DNA of 49,930 bases from the NCBI GenBank assembly GCA_000231825.2, contig JH720294.1, positions 2,893,922-2,943,851 of the forward strand. Direction: 5' to 3'. A program made the translations under genes and the position numbers. Below are positions 1 through 12,168 of the stretch, one piece after another; the stretch's first letter is position 1; each line of letters starts with the position of its first letter. The notes under the pieces were generated by a model that did no database searches, was not told the origin of the DNA, and saw only the letters and a list, made by a program, of their open reading frames with translations. Source of the stretch: Tetrahymena elliotti 4EA (taxonomy: Eukaryota > Ciliophora > Oligohymenophorea > Hymenostomatida > Tetrahymenidae).

Positions 1-479
1 AATTAGAAAAAGATAGTGATTTATATATGGTGATATATTTACTTATGAAAACAAAGAATTTTACAATTATATTAAAATTCCTTAGGCTAATTTAATTTTG
101 GCTCACCTTTACTTTTTATTTTTCTTAGCATTAAGTAAAAATAATTTATGATGTGTTTTTTATTTTTTATTCATATTTCTTTAATGGAATTTTAGCCAAT
201 CTTTAGTTAAGAGTGAAATATCAAAGAAATTCATTCAAGTTAGTTTATAAAAAATATATTTATTTGGCTGTTATCCATTTTATTAAAGATAATCAGTTTA
301 ATTCAATTTTTTTTTACTTTAATATTAAAACTTATTTGCATTTCCTAAATAGATTTATTTTATGTATTTAGTAAAATGTTTAATTCTTTTTATTTAATTT
401 AAATACATTGATTTATTATTTTTAAAAATTAAAATTAACCTAATATTTAAGAAAATACACCTATTTAATTTAAAGTAGC
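1..479. other. AT-rich spacer
   Basis: No reading frame with ciliate-code coding character was found on either strand. The stretch is dominated by short A and T tracts, and I see no RNA gene or repeat in it. Confidence 0.5.
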
Positions 480-799
480 ATGCCACCTAAGAATTTTAAT
501 GAAAATAATCAAAACTCAAGCTGATTGAAACCATTTTTTAAATTTGAAAAAAGAAATGTAAAGCTGTATTCTCTAAACAAATTGCAGGCTGTGAAGTTAT
601 CTTATAGTTTTTCTTTGTTTATAAAAAGAAATAATATTTTTATTAATTCTAATTTTGTAGTAGAAACTAAGAAGTTAGAGTTAAATAACTTAAATAAAAA
701 TAGTATTTCACATTATATTTTAAAGTTGTATTATTAATAATAATAAAGAAAAAACAAAAAGGTTTAAATTCTATTCTTTATATTTACCTTTTAATGATT
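480..799 (+). pseudogene. Short ORF interrupted by in-frame TGA
   Basis: Reading from the ATG at 480 gives 14 codons (MPPKNFNENNQNSS) and then TGA at 522-524. The same frame then stays open for about 90 more codons (starting LKPFFKFEKRN) to a TGA near 797. It has no recognisable domain and is rich in Lys, Asn and Leu. No GT...AG intron removes the TGA. It could be a decayed gene, a chance open frame in AT-rich DNA, or, much less likely, a TGA-decoding gene. Confidence is low. Confidence 0.2.
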
Positions 800-839
800 T
801 AAGTACCTTGAAGTTTTTAACCTCTCAAGTTTATATTTT

Positions 840-1045
840 TATTGCAACCCTTAGTGCCGTTTATGAATCAATATTGATAAGAAGTGAGAACTTGATATGT
901 GAAGATGCTAAGTGAGCTTGATGACGTTGTGCTCTTTAAAGGTAGATTAATAGAAAAATTGAGGTCTTAACTTTAGGATGTAGAGTATGCTACATCTCTT
1001 AACCATTCCAGATCGTGTCTTCTGGAGATAAGATCAAAGAGTTAT
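840..1045. ncRNA. Candidate structured RNA in a GC-richer island
   Basis: About 200 bases are visibly richer in G and C than the flanks and carry no good ORF. Visible stems include GATGTAG/CTACATC (7 perfect pairs, about 977-996), CCAGA/TCTGG (about 1008-1025) and a possible closing pair CTCTTT (about 931) with AAAGAG (about 1035). Two partial copies of AAGTGAG-CTTGAT occur around 891-922. In ciliate macronuclear DNA such islands are often pol II or pol III RNA genes or old exons. I do not recognise the RNA family, and the strand is undetermined. Confidence 0.3.
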
Positions 1046-1921
1046 AAAATGAAATAAACTATTGAAAAATATGTTATAAAAACAAAGAACAGTAAAAAAC
1101 TCAATACTCTTGATATAAAAATGGAATATAATTTACAATTCTGGATCTATTTATGGACAAAATTATTAATGATATTAATGCAAGTTGCTTTCGTTAGATT
1201 AATATTTGCTTAGAATCTTTGAATCTTATCAAGAGATAGGTACTTTGTTATATTATTTTGAATAAATTTCATATTATTATTGCAGGTAATTTAAAAATAA
1301 AATTGTTCAATTACTTTATTTTTCTATGTATTTCCAAAGGAACCACTTTGTTTAAGCATCCTTAGGAAGATAAAAACCCTAAATAGAACATAATTCTTGT
1401 AAAGCCTTCATAGAATAATATAAAAATTAATATCCAAAATATTTTAACATACTTAGATACATTTTAGATATAATTTAGGGTATATGAAAAAATTAATCCT
1501 AAAATTATAAAACTACACTTGGATTAACTTAATTTTTAAGCATTTTAAAAATTATTAGCAGTTTATTTCATTTAATTATTATCATTCAGCAACTATAAAT
1601 TTAGTAATAAAAAAGAGAGAAACAATAAATAGAAAAAGTAAATAAAAAATTAGAAGGAAAATATTCTTCTTCACTTTTTTTTAAAAATTGTTTTAGTGAA
1701 ATCTTTGATAAATAAAATCAAAATTTTCTACATTTTAATAAAAAATCAAAATTTATTGATTGACAATAAAAGCTTTAAATTGCTTTAGATATTAATTAAA
1801 ATGAAAGAATTAAGTAGTCTGATAGTATTCAATTGATAAGTAAATGCAAACAGAAAATATGATGGATAATAAATAATAATTAAGAGCATTCTTTTTTGCT
1901 TTTACTTTAAAATTATTTTTG
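1046..1921. other. AT-rich spacer
   Basis: This lies downstream of the minus-strand coiled-coil gene. I see no ORF, RNA or repeat that I can support; the 3' UTR of that gene should lie within the right end. Confidence 0.5.
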
Positions 1922-4900
1922 TCAATTTTAATCAGAAATGACATCAAAATCTTCTTCATATTCATTTTATTTCTAGTTTAAAAAAATAAATTATTTGTTG
2001 GTATTTCATTTGAATTAGTTTAATACCTAGTTTTAAGCCTTAGATCCTTTTTTAGTTTATGGTTTTTCATCAAAATCTTCTTCATAGATATCTTCATATT
2101 TGTTATCTTTTTTCTTCTTATTACTTTATTTTTTAGAATCAGATTTTTACTTTTGAGAATCTTTTTTATCTATTGAATAAAAAATGAATAAATAATTATC
2201 TTAATTTATATTATTATTGGTTTACTCTTTGCATTATTTTTTACATATTGCTAAAGATCATTATCATCTACTGGTGCTTTTTACTTTTATTATTATGTAT
2301 CATCTTCATAATCATAGTCATCATCTTCATCATAATCATCTTCTTCATCTTCATTCTTCCAGCTTTACAATACTTCTTACTCTCTCTATTTCAACAGCTA
2401 ATCATATTACTAAGGTGTTAACTTACTGTTTACATTCTATTGATTCTATTTTTCTTTCACTTTTCCTTCATATTCGTTAGAAGATTTTCTATCAGCATAT
2501 CTTTTGATAATACTTTCTTCTTCCTTATTGATTTAATTATAATTTTAATTATTATTTTTATTTATTTAAGGATATCCTCCATATCCATCATCTTCTTCCG
2601 AATAATGTCCATCCAGATCCTCATCATTATCTTCTTCAATACCTTATTCTGATTAGTCATAATACTCATCGTCTTCTTACTCTAACTAATTATTAGGAAG
2701 AGGATTCCTTCTCTTAGATGATTGTGGTCTTTGCATCTTAACCTGATTATTAGTATTTTTATTTTATCCATATTATTCCTATTAATCTCTATAATCATTT
2801 GAATAATCAAATTATTCTTTCTCATAATTAACTTTTTGATCATAATCATTCTAATACTCTTCTAATTCTTCTTAGTATTCTTCATTATCATTATGTTTAA
2901 CCTTGAACAATTTAAGTAAATTCTTATAATATAAGTGATTCAAATCAACCGAATCTTAAATCATAGCCATAATTAAGAAAGCTACCTAGTCTTTCTGCAA
3001 TTAAATATTCAAAAAATCAAAGGTTTATATAAATTAATCTTTAGAAATAGTATTCTTTCCATTCGATTTGGTCTATAATGTTGCTTTTATACTTTCTCTG
3101 CTGCTTGTAAAAATCTAAAAAATTTTTAATTCAATTTGAAGAATTTAGCCATTTTTAGAATCAAATTGAATATTTACCTCTTAAATACTATTGTATAATT
3201 TTTAGGCATAGCCTTTAGAAAAGACTTAGTAAGTTCCAACAATTTCACTGAATGATTAGAATATCAATTCATTCTTACGAGAATATTCCCATTCAAATTT
3301 GTACTTACCTTCCTTGTCTTCAACCAAATATCTTGCAAAAAGAAGAGCATCATTTTATTGAAGATTAAAAGGCTTGCTAAATAATTTAATTTCAAAATAA
3401 AAATAAACATTTAAATACCTCAAAAAAACAAATAAATTTATAATTTACTCCAGAAGCATAGCTTGTAAATCTCTGATTGAAGTTTAGTCATCTAGATTAT
3501 CGAAAAAGAGTTGGGCTGCCTCATTTAAATTCAAGGCATTTGAACGTAGTTTAAATTATAGTTCCTCACCTAAAAAAAGAAAAAAAATAATTTATTTATT
3601 TGTTTAAATTTTAATAATTACCAATATGAGCTATATCTTCTCTCTTTATCTTTGTGACAAATTGATTGCTTGAGTCAGTATTAACTCTAAGCACACCATC
3701 AATAGACTTTTTATCTCTAAAAACGAATCATCAGTAAATTCTTAAAATTAAATAAAAAAATGTACTCAGTTTTATCAATCTAGCTTGAGGATTGCTTAGA
3801 TTTTGTTGATGCTGGATATATCTATTATTAGTGTTGTTCTATTTTTATTTCGTTTGAATTATTCTGTCTTCTTTAATTCTTTTCTTATTAATATTAAATA
3901 GAGTCAATATTTTAAGCATTCTAGCTCTATTGTTTATCCCTAAATGTACTATTTTAATTTTTATCATCATCATATTCATCTGTTCCTTGATTTCCTTAAG
4001 TATTAAGTTCATGACGCAGTTGAATTACATCTTCTTCTAATTAGCGTATTTTTTCATCCTTCATTTCTAATTACTTCTTCAAGAACCCATTTTCTGTGTT
4101 GAAATTGTTGCTAATCATTAAATTTGAAGTGTTTTAAACTTTTATTTTTACAAATAAAATTTTACTTTTTAGCTGACTAAGGTCTTGCTAAACGATTTTA
4201 ATTGACTGGAAGTTAATTGGAAATATCTTTTTTAGAGCTTTAATTATTCAACCCCTGCATCCTATATTTGCTAATTTCATTTTTTAATTCATTAATTTCA
4301 CGATCTCTCTCCCTAAGATGTTTCCTTAAAGTAGTTATTTACAAATTAGATTTTTTTTCTAAATCATTAAAACCTCTCTATTAAATAAAAGCTAATTAAT
4401 CCAAAATGATCTTTCTAAAAAGAATAAAATTACTTAGAGAAAGTTATTTTGGTTATCATAGTTTTTAAGCTACTATGCCATCTCAGTATTATCATACCTT
4501 AACTATTCTATCTCATTATTCTAACCATAAAGTCTTTCTTCTAATTTTTAATAGTCTGTCTCTTTACTTTTTATTTAAAACCAACCAAGAGAAATTAAAA
4601 ATACTTCTATTCTTTATTAATTATTTACATTAAAACTTCCATTTTTTCATTTAAAGCTTATTGCAGTAAATTCTTAAGACGAGTGCATTCTTCTGCATAA
4701 CACTTCCTTTCTTTATCAAGCTCCTACAATCTCGTGTATTTGATTTACTTTTTAATTTTATTATTTTCTTCATCCTTTGCTGCTAACTACATTTTTAGAT
4801 CTTTAATTGTCTTTTTCAAATTTTCTGTAATGTGCCCTCCCTATTTAATTTAATAAAATTTGTTTATCTTTTTTTCAAATTTAAAGATAGACAGATAGGT

Positions 4901-5890
4901 TATTTTAAATATTACTATCTTACATATATATCAATAATATTTATACATAATACTATTATCTATCTTATGATTAAATTTTGAGTTGTAATTAAACAAAGTT
5001 TTACCTCTGTTTTTGGATAGAATCCCTTAACAATACCATTAGCTTCATATTAATCAACTATTTTCTTATATTTGACTGAATCCCTCTATTTTAAAAAGAA
5101 AAGTTAGTTAGTTCTATTAAGTTTGTAAGTTGATAAATTTTAAATTTGATTTTGATTGATTAAATAGATTGTGTTTTAATTTTTGAATTTATTTATGACT
5201 TTTCTTATAAAAAATGGTAAATCTAAAAATAAAAATAGATTTTGATGAATTACTTCAATTTGGTAAAGCTAAGTTTTTAACGTTTTATTGCTTTCTTTTA
5301 ATTCATTTATTTGATTTTTGAGTTATAATGTCTCTGCATACAATTGCTCTTTTTCTTAATGTATTATCCTAGGCATATGTTTAGCCACATCTCCTCCATA
5401 AGTATCAAGACCTTAATTAGAAGTATTTAACTAGGAGCTTATTTTAGTTATAAATTATTATCCCATCTTGCATTAATTTTAATTACCTAATTTTATTTAG
5501 CTATTATGCTGTCTTATTAAGTTGCAACATATTATTTTCATAGCTTCTATGACCAGAATTATTCCTTTACCTAAATTATTTCAAAAAAATAAATTAAATT
5601 TATTTTTAAATTAGAATTAATTGTAAAGGGAATTAAATAAAAAAATTTTACATTCCTCCATTATAAATCCTGGATTATTCATGTTTACTTTAAATCATAA
5701 CTCTATTTGAGTTAATATTATTATCGCTAAAGTTTTATACACTTTAAATATGCTAATAAGGAGTCTAATCTTCAGACTAATCAATATTATTATGCATCAG
5801 ATTATTGTAAATGGGAGGCTTTGCACTTTAAGGTCTTAATGGATGCAAAGGAGGCTATCCCTATTGCTTTGGGTATTGCTAATACTACAT
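1922..5890 (-). CDS. Coiled-coil protein with EF-hand-like and acidic regions
   Basis: Read with TAA/TAG as Gln, 14 exons join in frame into about 1003 residues, from ATG at 5890-5888 to TGA at 1924-1922. Introns are short GT...AG, for example 5571-5651, 5438-5486 and 4111-4165, and exon lengths sum to 1004 codons. The N-terminus is Gln/Pro-rich with an RPQSAK motif (MQYQQYPKQQGQPPLHPLRP...). The middle is heptad-rich coiled coil (ETLQLKNQINELKESN; REINELKNEI). Next comes a region that looks like degenerate EF-hand helices (NEAAQLFFDNLDD; ISKDQFIQTFDFLN) without full calcium-binding loops. The C-terminal third is very acidic (Glu/Asp/Tyr/Gln). No catalytic domain is visible. Coiled coil plus RPQSAK-type motifs recalls ciliary or cytoskeletal proteins, but that is only an inference. 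Confidence 0.85.
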
Positions 5891-7188
5891 AGGAGGTTTT
5901 TATTGCTAAGAATTTGTTAATAACAATTATTAATAATTTAAAGATATGTATAGTATTTTTCAAAGAAAAAGGTGTTTACAATTTCTGTTCCATCAAAAGC
6001 TCTTCTCATAATTTACAAATGACTAAATGGTATGTTATTATTTTGCTAGTTTATATCCTAATTAATTTATTGAGCTATACTTGCTTGTTTGCTTGCTTAA
6101 AGAATTTGAAAACTAAAAGATACTTAATGATAATTAATTTGTTTGTTTTTATCAAGTAAATAAATTATTTGATTATATTTTCCTTCTAAGTAAAGTAAAT
6201 TAAAGTTAATGGTATTATTTGATTTTTAATATTTATTAATTGAATCTCTATAATCTAAAATCAATAACAAAGGAATTGCTTATAATTATTATTATTATTA
6301 TTTAAAATCAAATCTGTTTTATATTTTGTGATTGTTATTTATTTTCTTAACTTCCTATTTAATCTATTAATCCAAACCCAATCAATCACTCACTGTGCAT
6401 ATCTTATTATTTAATAACTAAAAATCAACAAATACTACAAAGTAAAGAGAATCAAATACATTATTTTACAATTCAGCTTATAATATTTTTATTTTTGAAA
6501 ACAAAATCCAGTTTAAATAAATTTTTATTCTAATTGAATATAGTTTGGAATTAAATAATAAATTTTCATACATCTTTAATAAAAGTAGTAAGAGTAAATA
6601 TTTACAAACGCTATCATGTTAAATAAATAAAGATTAAAAGTGGTTTTAAATGAATGGAATATGCTTCTTACTGAGTTTATTTTAATTAGATAAATTTAAA
6701 ATTTGTTTAAAACAAAAATAATTTAAATAATGATTATTTCAATTAACTTAAATTTCATTAAGCACAAGAAAAAAAATTATTTGCATTGAAATAATTTTTT
6801 TATCAGAAAGAATTCTTCTTAATAATTTTTTGAAATTATTTAATTTCATATTTTTTAATAAAAATGAAACTTCTTTTTAGAAAAGATATATACAAAAGTA
6901 TCTATCAATAGTTTAAGAAGTTGTTTTCTTAATTCATGAACTCTTTATTCATTATATATATTTCATATTTTTTTCAACTAAATGAATTCTTTCTTGTGGA
7001 ATGATAAATGAATGCTACTTAAGCTATTTGAATACAATATTTCAAGAAAAGTTTTTAAAGTAATTATAAATGATATGAATTTATTTATTTAGAAGATGAA
7101 AGAAATTTTAGTTTTAAGCTGAAGATAAGTTAAATTGAATACAGACAGAAATATGAAAGGGATATATTATGTTTATAATATGGGAATA
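5891..7188. other. Intergenic spacer with presumed promoter of the coiled-coil gene
   Basis: This separates the start of the minus-strand coiled-coil gene from the 3' end of the minus-strand acyl-CoA synthetase gene. An open frame at 5914-6159 encodes hydrophobic low-complexity sequence with no start context or intron support, and I do not call it a gene. Confidence 0.5.
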
Positions 7189-9928
7189 TCATGCATTAGC
7201 TAAGGGAGTAGAGTACATTTTATCAATTTATTGCTTGAAAACGTTTTTGGCATTATGACGTTATATTTTCATGGTTGTGGTCATGCAGTTGAGGGTAGCC
7301 ATAGAGTCTGGGTGGATGTACAATTTTTTGGCTAATTCGAAACCAGCAAGCTTATCAGCACGTCCTTGCTTTTCAAGAGAAGCCAATACAGTGGAGACGA
7401 TTTCAGGATTTTAACAAAGTTCTTAGTATGTACCAGAGATATTCTTTTGTTTACCAAGATCTTCGATGAAGGCCTATTCTAAGACTGCAATAGCAACGCA
7501 GTAAGATTAAAGGGAGTCACCATATACAAAGATTTCTTGAATACCTCTAACCTTCAAGTAAGAGTTTTCTACCTTTTCAGGAGCAACGTATTCACCTTAT
7601 TGGAGCTTGAAAATATTTTTCTTTCTGTCAATGATCTTCAAAGCTTAGGTATGATGTAAGATCATACCAACATCACCAGTGTGTAACCAGCCATCCTTAT
7701 CAATAGCTTCGTTAGTTTTGGCAACATCTTTGAAGTAACCCATGAAGTTTCCGGGTCCTCTAAAGCAGATTTCACCTCTAGGTTAGGGATCTCCTTTTTC
7801 ATTCTATTTTTTAAGAAATTTAATAAAAATTCAAAAATTAAAAATATTAATTACCTTATCAGTAGAGAAGTAATTCATATCAGGAACATCGACGAGTTTA
7901 TATTCAACAGAAGCAGTAGGGCCACCGGTATGACCAGATTCAGGATCTTCGAAGAAAGTAGTGAAAGAAGCACCAGTTGATTCAGTTTGACCATAACCTT
8001 CAATCATAGGAACACAAGAGATAACTTTCATGAAATCAATAACATCCTTTGAAATAGGAGCAGAAGATGTAGCCAAGAAACGGCAACGTCCACCAAAAAT
8101 TTACTTAGTCTTTGCGAAAATCAATTTGTCATAAAGAGCATGAGTGCATTTACCATTCTTAACTCCTTCGAATTTAGTACTTAAAGCCATATTTAAGATG
8201 AACTTTTAAACACCAGTCTATTTCTCAAATTATTAGTTGATTAAATCATAGAATCTGTTGTAGAGTCTGGGGACGGAAATGAAGAAAGTGGGTTTAACAA
8301 CAGCTAAGTCATCCTTCAACTTTTGGACATCACCAGAATAGAAGCTTTTAATTAAAATCAAAATAATTAATTAATTAAATTTGAAGAATAGAAAAAAATT
8401 AATTAGAATATTTAATAAAATATCTTACTAGATTTTACCACCTTAAGAGAGAACAATATAAGCAAAAACTCTTTCAAAGACATGAGGCATGGGTAAATAA
8501 CTATTTTTTATTAAATATTTTTATTTATATTAAATTCATTTCATTTTTCAAGGTAAAGTTGATCTTATAAAATGGGAAAAAGGCAAAATATTTTTCCTAA
8601 AAGTAATTCATTCATATTTATTTTTTAATTCAATCTCAAATTCTAAATTCTGTTTTCTTTTTTGATTCAAAATTGCTTTTCTTTTGAAAAAAAATTAATT
8701 TCGGTTTTTCATAGCAATATTTTTTGATTTATAAATTCGCTTAAAGCTTATTTACTGATGAATTCAAATACTAAAATTTATGTTTATTTCCTATTTTTAT
8801 GCTCTTCTTTCCTAATTATATTTTTTAAATTAAATGCTAACCTTAAGTGAACATCATCAGGATAGAATTTGACATTAGGGTGGTACTTAAGAGAAGCCAA
8901 AACAGAGATGAAGTTTTGGTGAGACATCATAGCAGCCTTGGGATCACCGGTGGTACCAGAAGTGTAAGAAAAGGTAAGACAATCAGTTTCTTTTACTTAA
9001 ACTATATCCTTAGGATTGAGCTTACCAATGTTTATCAAACTATCCCAAGAGAAGAATTTGACTCCTCTAGCTTCTAAAGCTTGCTTATCTTCAGGCTTGA
9101 CTTCATCAATAGCAATGATATTTTTTAAACTAGCAATATCAGTAGTCTTGACAAATTGAGAGACAGAGGCACCAGAGGCAATACAAGTAATTATACCAGA
9201 GTGCTTCAAACAATAGGTAATATTCTAAGGACCTAAAGTGTCATAAAGGGGAATAGCAATATGTCCATAACTATTTTTATATATAAATTGTTAATTATTC
9301 CATTATAAACAAAGCTTGGTTTGCTTTTTATTCATTAATTGACCTAATTCTCTAAAGAAATGATTGTATTTAGAACCATTTTCAATTATTCCTTCTATAT
9401 AAATTAATTGCTTTTTTAATCTATTTTTGTTACTTTGAAACTTTTTACTGCTATAAAAGACTAAAGAGGAAGAGATTGGGTCAATTTTAACATTTATTAT
9501 AATTCTACAAATCTAAAAGAACGAAAAAATAATTACAGCATGTTGGAAACATCAAAAATTGTCCATTCTTCACAGTTTTTAGCAAAGATACCCACCATCT
9601 TTAAGTTGGGGAATCTGCTGTCTTCATTTGATATATGATAAAGCTTTTCATGAATAATGGCAGAACCAAGGGCACGGGCTAATGTGTTGACCTCATTGTA
9701 AGTCTTTCCTTCATAAATATTGGTCTATTTGTTTCTAGTGAAGAGAGATTACTGTTCACCACAGTTTTTGACTACTTTAAGCCAAGCATCTTGCATGGTG
9801 AAAATATCCTTTTCAGGTTACTTCTTCAATCCTAAGGCAGAAATAGGAGATCTTCTAATTGAAGTCTCACCTTCCTTCTTTTCTGAGCACTCTACTGAGT
9901 AAGTGATTTGAGGAGCTTGATTTCCCAT
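7189..9928 (-). CDS. ACSL: Long-chain acyl-CoA synthetase (AMP-forming)
   Basis: The enzyme activates long-chain fatty acids as acyl-CoA through an acyl-AMP intermediate. Five exons (9537-9928, 8842-9270, 8429-8500, 7855-8344, 7189-7803) join with consistent phases into 665 residues, the usual ACSL length. Family motifs appear in order: the P-loop [20 protein letters not shown], the A5-type [16 protein letters not shown], and the fatty-acyl-CoA synthetase signature [19 protein letters not shown]. All catalytic motifs look intact, so the gene should be functional. The start ATG at 9928 gives MGNQAP; Gly2 could allow N-myristoylation, but the site is not a strong match. There is no clear N-terminal membrane anchor. 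Introns 1 (about 270 nt) and 2 (about 340 nt) are long for this window. Gln codons are TAA/TAG at several conserved positions. Confidence 0.96.
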
Positions 9929-12168
9929 TGAAATTTGATGTGTTTTGCTTAAGTATATTTATTTACTTTGGTTGTTTGTTTGTTATTTACCAAATGAATT
10001 GTTTGAAATAAATTTTGTTTATAATTGTGATAGGAGTATTTATTAATTAATTAATAATTGATTTGCTTTACAATAGTTTTTTATTTGAGCGATAATTACG
10101 CAGATGATGATTTTTTTACATCTGTTAATCTTAAATATCCAAAATTGAAAATTTTGTATTAATAAAGTGTCAACTCCCAAGTAATTTACTATATTTAGTC
10201 ATACTTTTTTTAATATTCACAATAATTATATGCTTTTCTCTCTCTCAAGTAATAGAGCAAATTACAAATTAGCATATTTTGCGTCATTCTTTTTTGATGA
10301 CTTTCTTCCCATTTAACTTAATCTGACATGTACTTTAAATTAATATCAGCTGCCAATCTATCCTGATGTGCTCAGCTGGAATTTTTTGACATGTTTCTTA
10401 TCTTTCAATCTTAAAGTTAAAATTCCTAATGATAATAAAATTTGTATTTTTTATAATAAAATAGAATAGAGAAGTTTCTCCTGATCTGACTTGTTTGCTT
10501 GCTTGTTAAGTTATAGATTAGTGAGTAAATGAATGATAATTAAAGAAATAAAAAATGATAATTTATGAGTCATCTAGATTATTGTTATATTATAATTTAG
10601 TCCCCCTTAATGTCTTTTAAATTTTAATTATTATTTTATTGCGTACCAACAAAAAGAATAACAAGATATATTGATTGATTATTAATAGTTCTATTTTTAA
10701 TTTCAATAAAGATAGCGTCACATTTGAACATCAACCTATAAGTAATGCATCACATCATTTAAACACTAATTCTTTATCCAATATAATCAGTTCAATTTCT
10801 AATTCTTGTATTTTCACCCAAGTAATCTTACTCAATTTAGAAATATTTTCAATTCTCCAGATGATTAACTGATAATTTTTTTATGACAATTTCATCATAA
10901 ATTTAGCTATTAAACAGTTTATCTTGCTAGAAATTGTCTTCAACTACAAAAACATATTTTAATTGACTTGCAAAACTCTATGTTACTACTACCTAAAATA
11001 AAAAAAGAAGAATATTAATTTATTTGCTTTAGTTTACAAAAAGAAATTTCTATAAAAAATAAAAGAAATATCTGTAAATTGTTTATTTATTTATTAGTGT
11101 AACCTATGAAATGCATATTTCTAAAAGATTCACTCTATCTTTATAATTAAAATATTTCTAAGTTGATCAAAGTGTAAGGCATAAATTAAATTTTAAATTA
11201 TATTTTCTTTACACTCATTATAAATATGTAATAAACAAATGTAATTTTAATCTTATATTAATTTCTTCAAAAACTTTTATTCTAAATTCTTCTTAGAACA
11301 CTCAATTAATCAACCAACACATGCATGCATATCCAATTGTTTCAACCATAAATTTTAATTCAATTACTTTTTATCTTTTTCATTGCTTTTTTGAGTCAAT
11401 CAAATTATTCTATTGAGTACTCATATCTTGTAAATTTCTAAAGTCTAATAAAATATAGATTTCTAATGACATCATTTACAATTTTTAATTTGCTATTAAA
11501 TAACTTAACTTTATCACTACCATTTTTACAAAATTTGTTAAATATCTTCTTTTTGAATAAAAATTGAATTTTAAATTGCTTCAAAATAGTGACAATCCCT
11601 CATAAAGTTTATCAAAAATAAATTATTTTGACTAAATATTATTCACTCAAAATTAATAAATTTTAACTATATCTATCAACACTATTTTAATTTCAATTAA
11701 GTAATCAAAAATTTTTAATTAATTTCTAAAAAAATAACAAAGCATAAAAGCACAAGTAACCAATTTAATCAGGCTCAAGTTTGGCTATGGGTATTTAAAA
11801 GAATTTACTAACCACTTTAAAAATTAAATACTCTGTAAAAGTATATTGATTTGTTTATTTTCACTAATAAGTTAAAATTGATTTTAGATAAATTCGAAAA
11901 TTAAAGAGAAAATAATAAGCAAGAGCTTATTTATATCTAAGCCTTTGCAACAATAATTTATTTATTGGTAACAAAAATGTTTACAAGCTACTACTTAAAG
12001 TAAAATCGTTAATAGAAATATTAAGTTTTTTCATCAGATTTGATGTGCATGATTGATGTTATTAGCAATACATAAAATATTAACAATTAAGTAAATAAAT
12101 AAGCAAGGAAATATATAATAAATAAGCGACTAATAATTGCGTTTAGATTTAATTTAAAATTTAAATGT
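9929..12168. other. Long AT-rich spacer
   Basis: About 2.2 kb between the 5' end of the acyl-CoA synthetase and the 3' end of the membrane-protein gene. It should include the synthetase promoter. Only low-complexity open frames occur (for example 10675-10872, which has no ATG and no intron structure). I see nothing else to support. Confidence 0.5.

Noticed and set aside
2217..2652. Plus-strand His/Leu/Ile/Phe-rich ORFs
   Set aside because: Antisense of the acidic C-terminus of the minus-strand coiled-coil gene (GAT/GAA read as ATC/TTC).
5914..6159. Open frame of hydrophobic sequence upstream of the coiled-coil gene
   Set aside because: Low complexity, not in a conserved context, and overlaps the expected promoter region of the minus-strand gene.
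10675..10872. Open frame of Ser/Asn/Ile-rich sequence
   Set aside because: No ATG start, no splice context and composition like spacer; probably chance.
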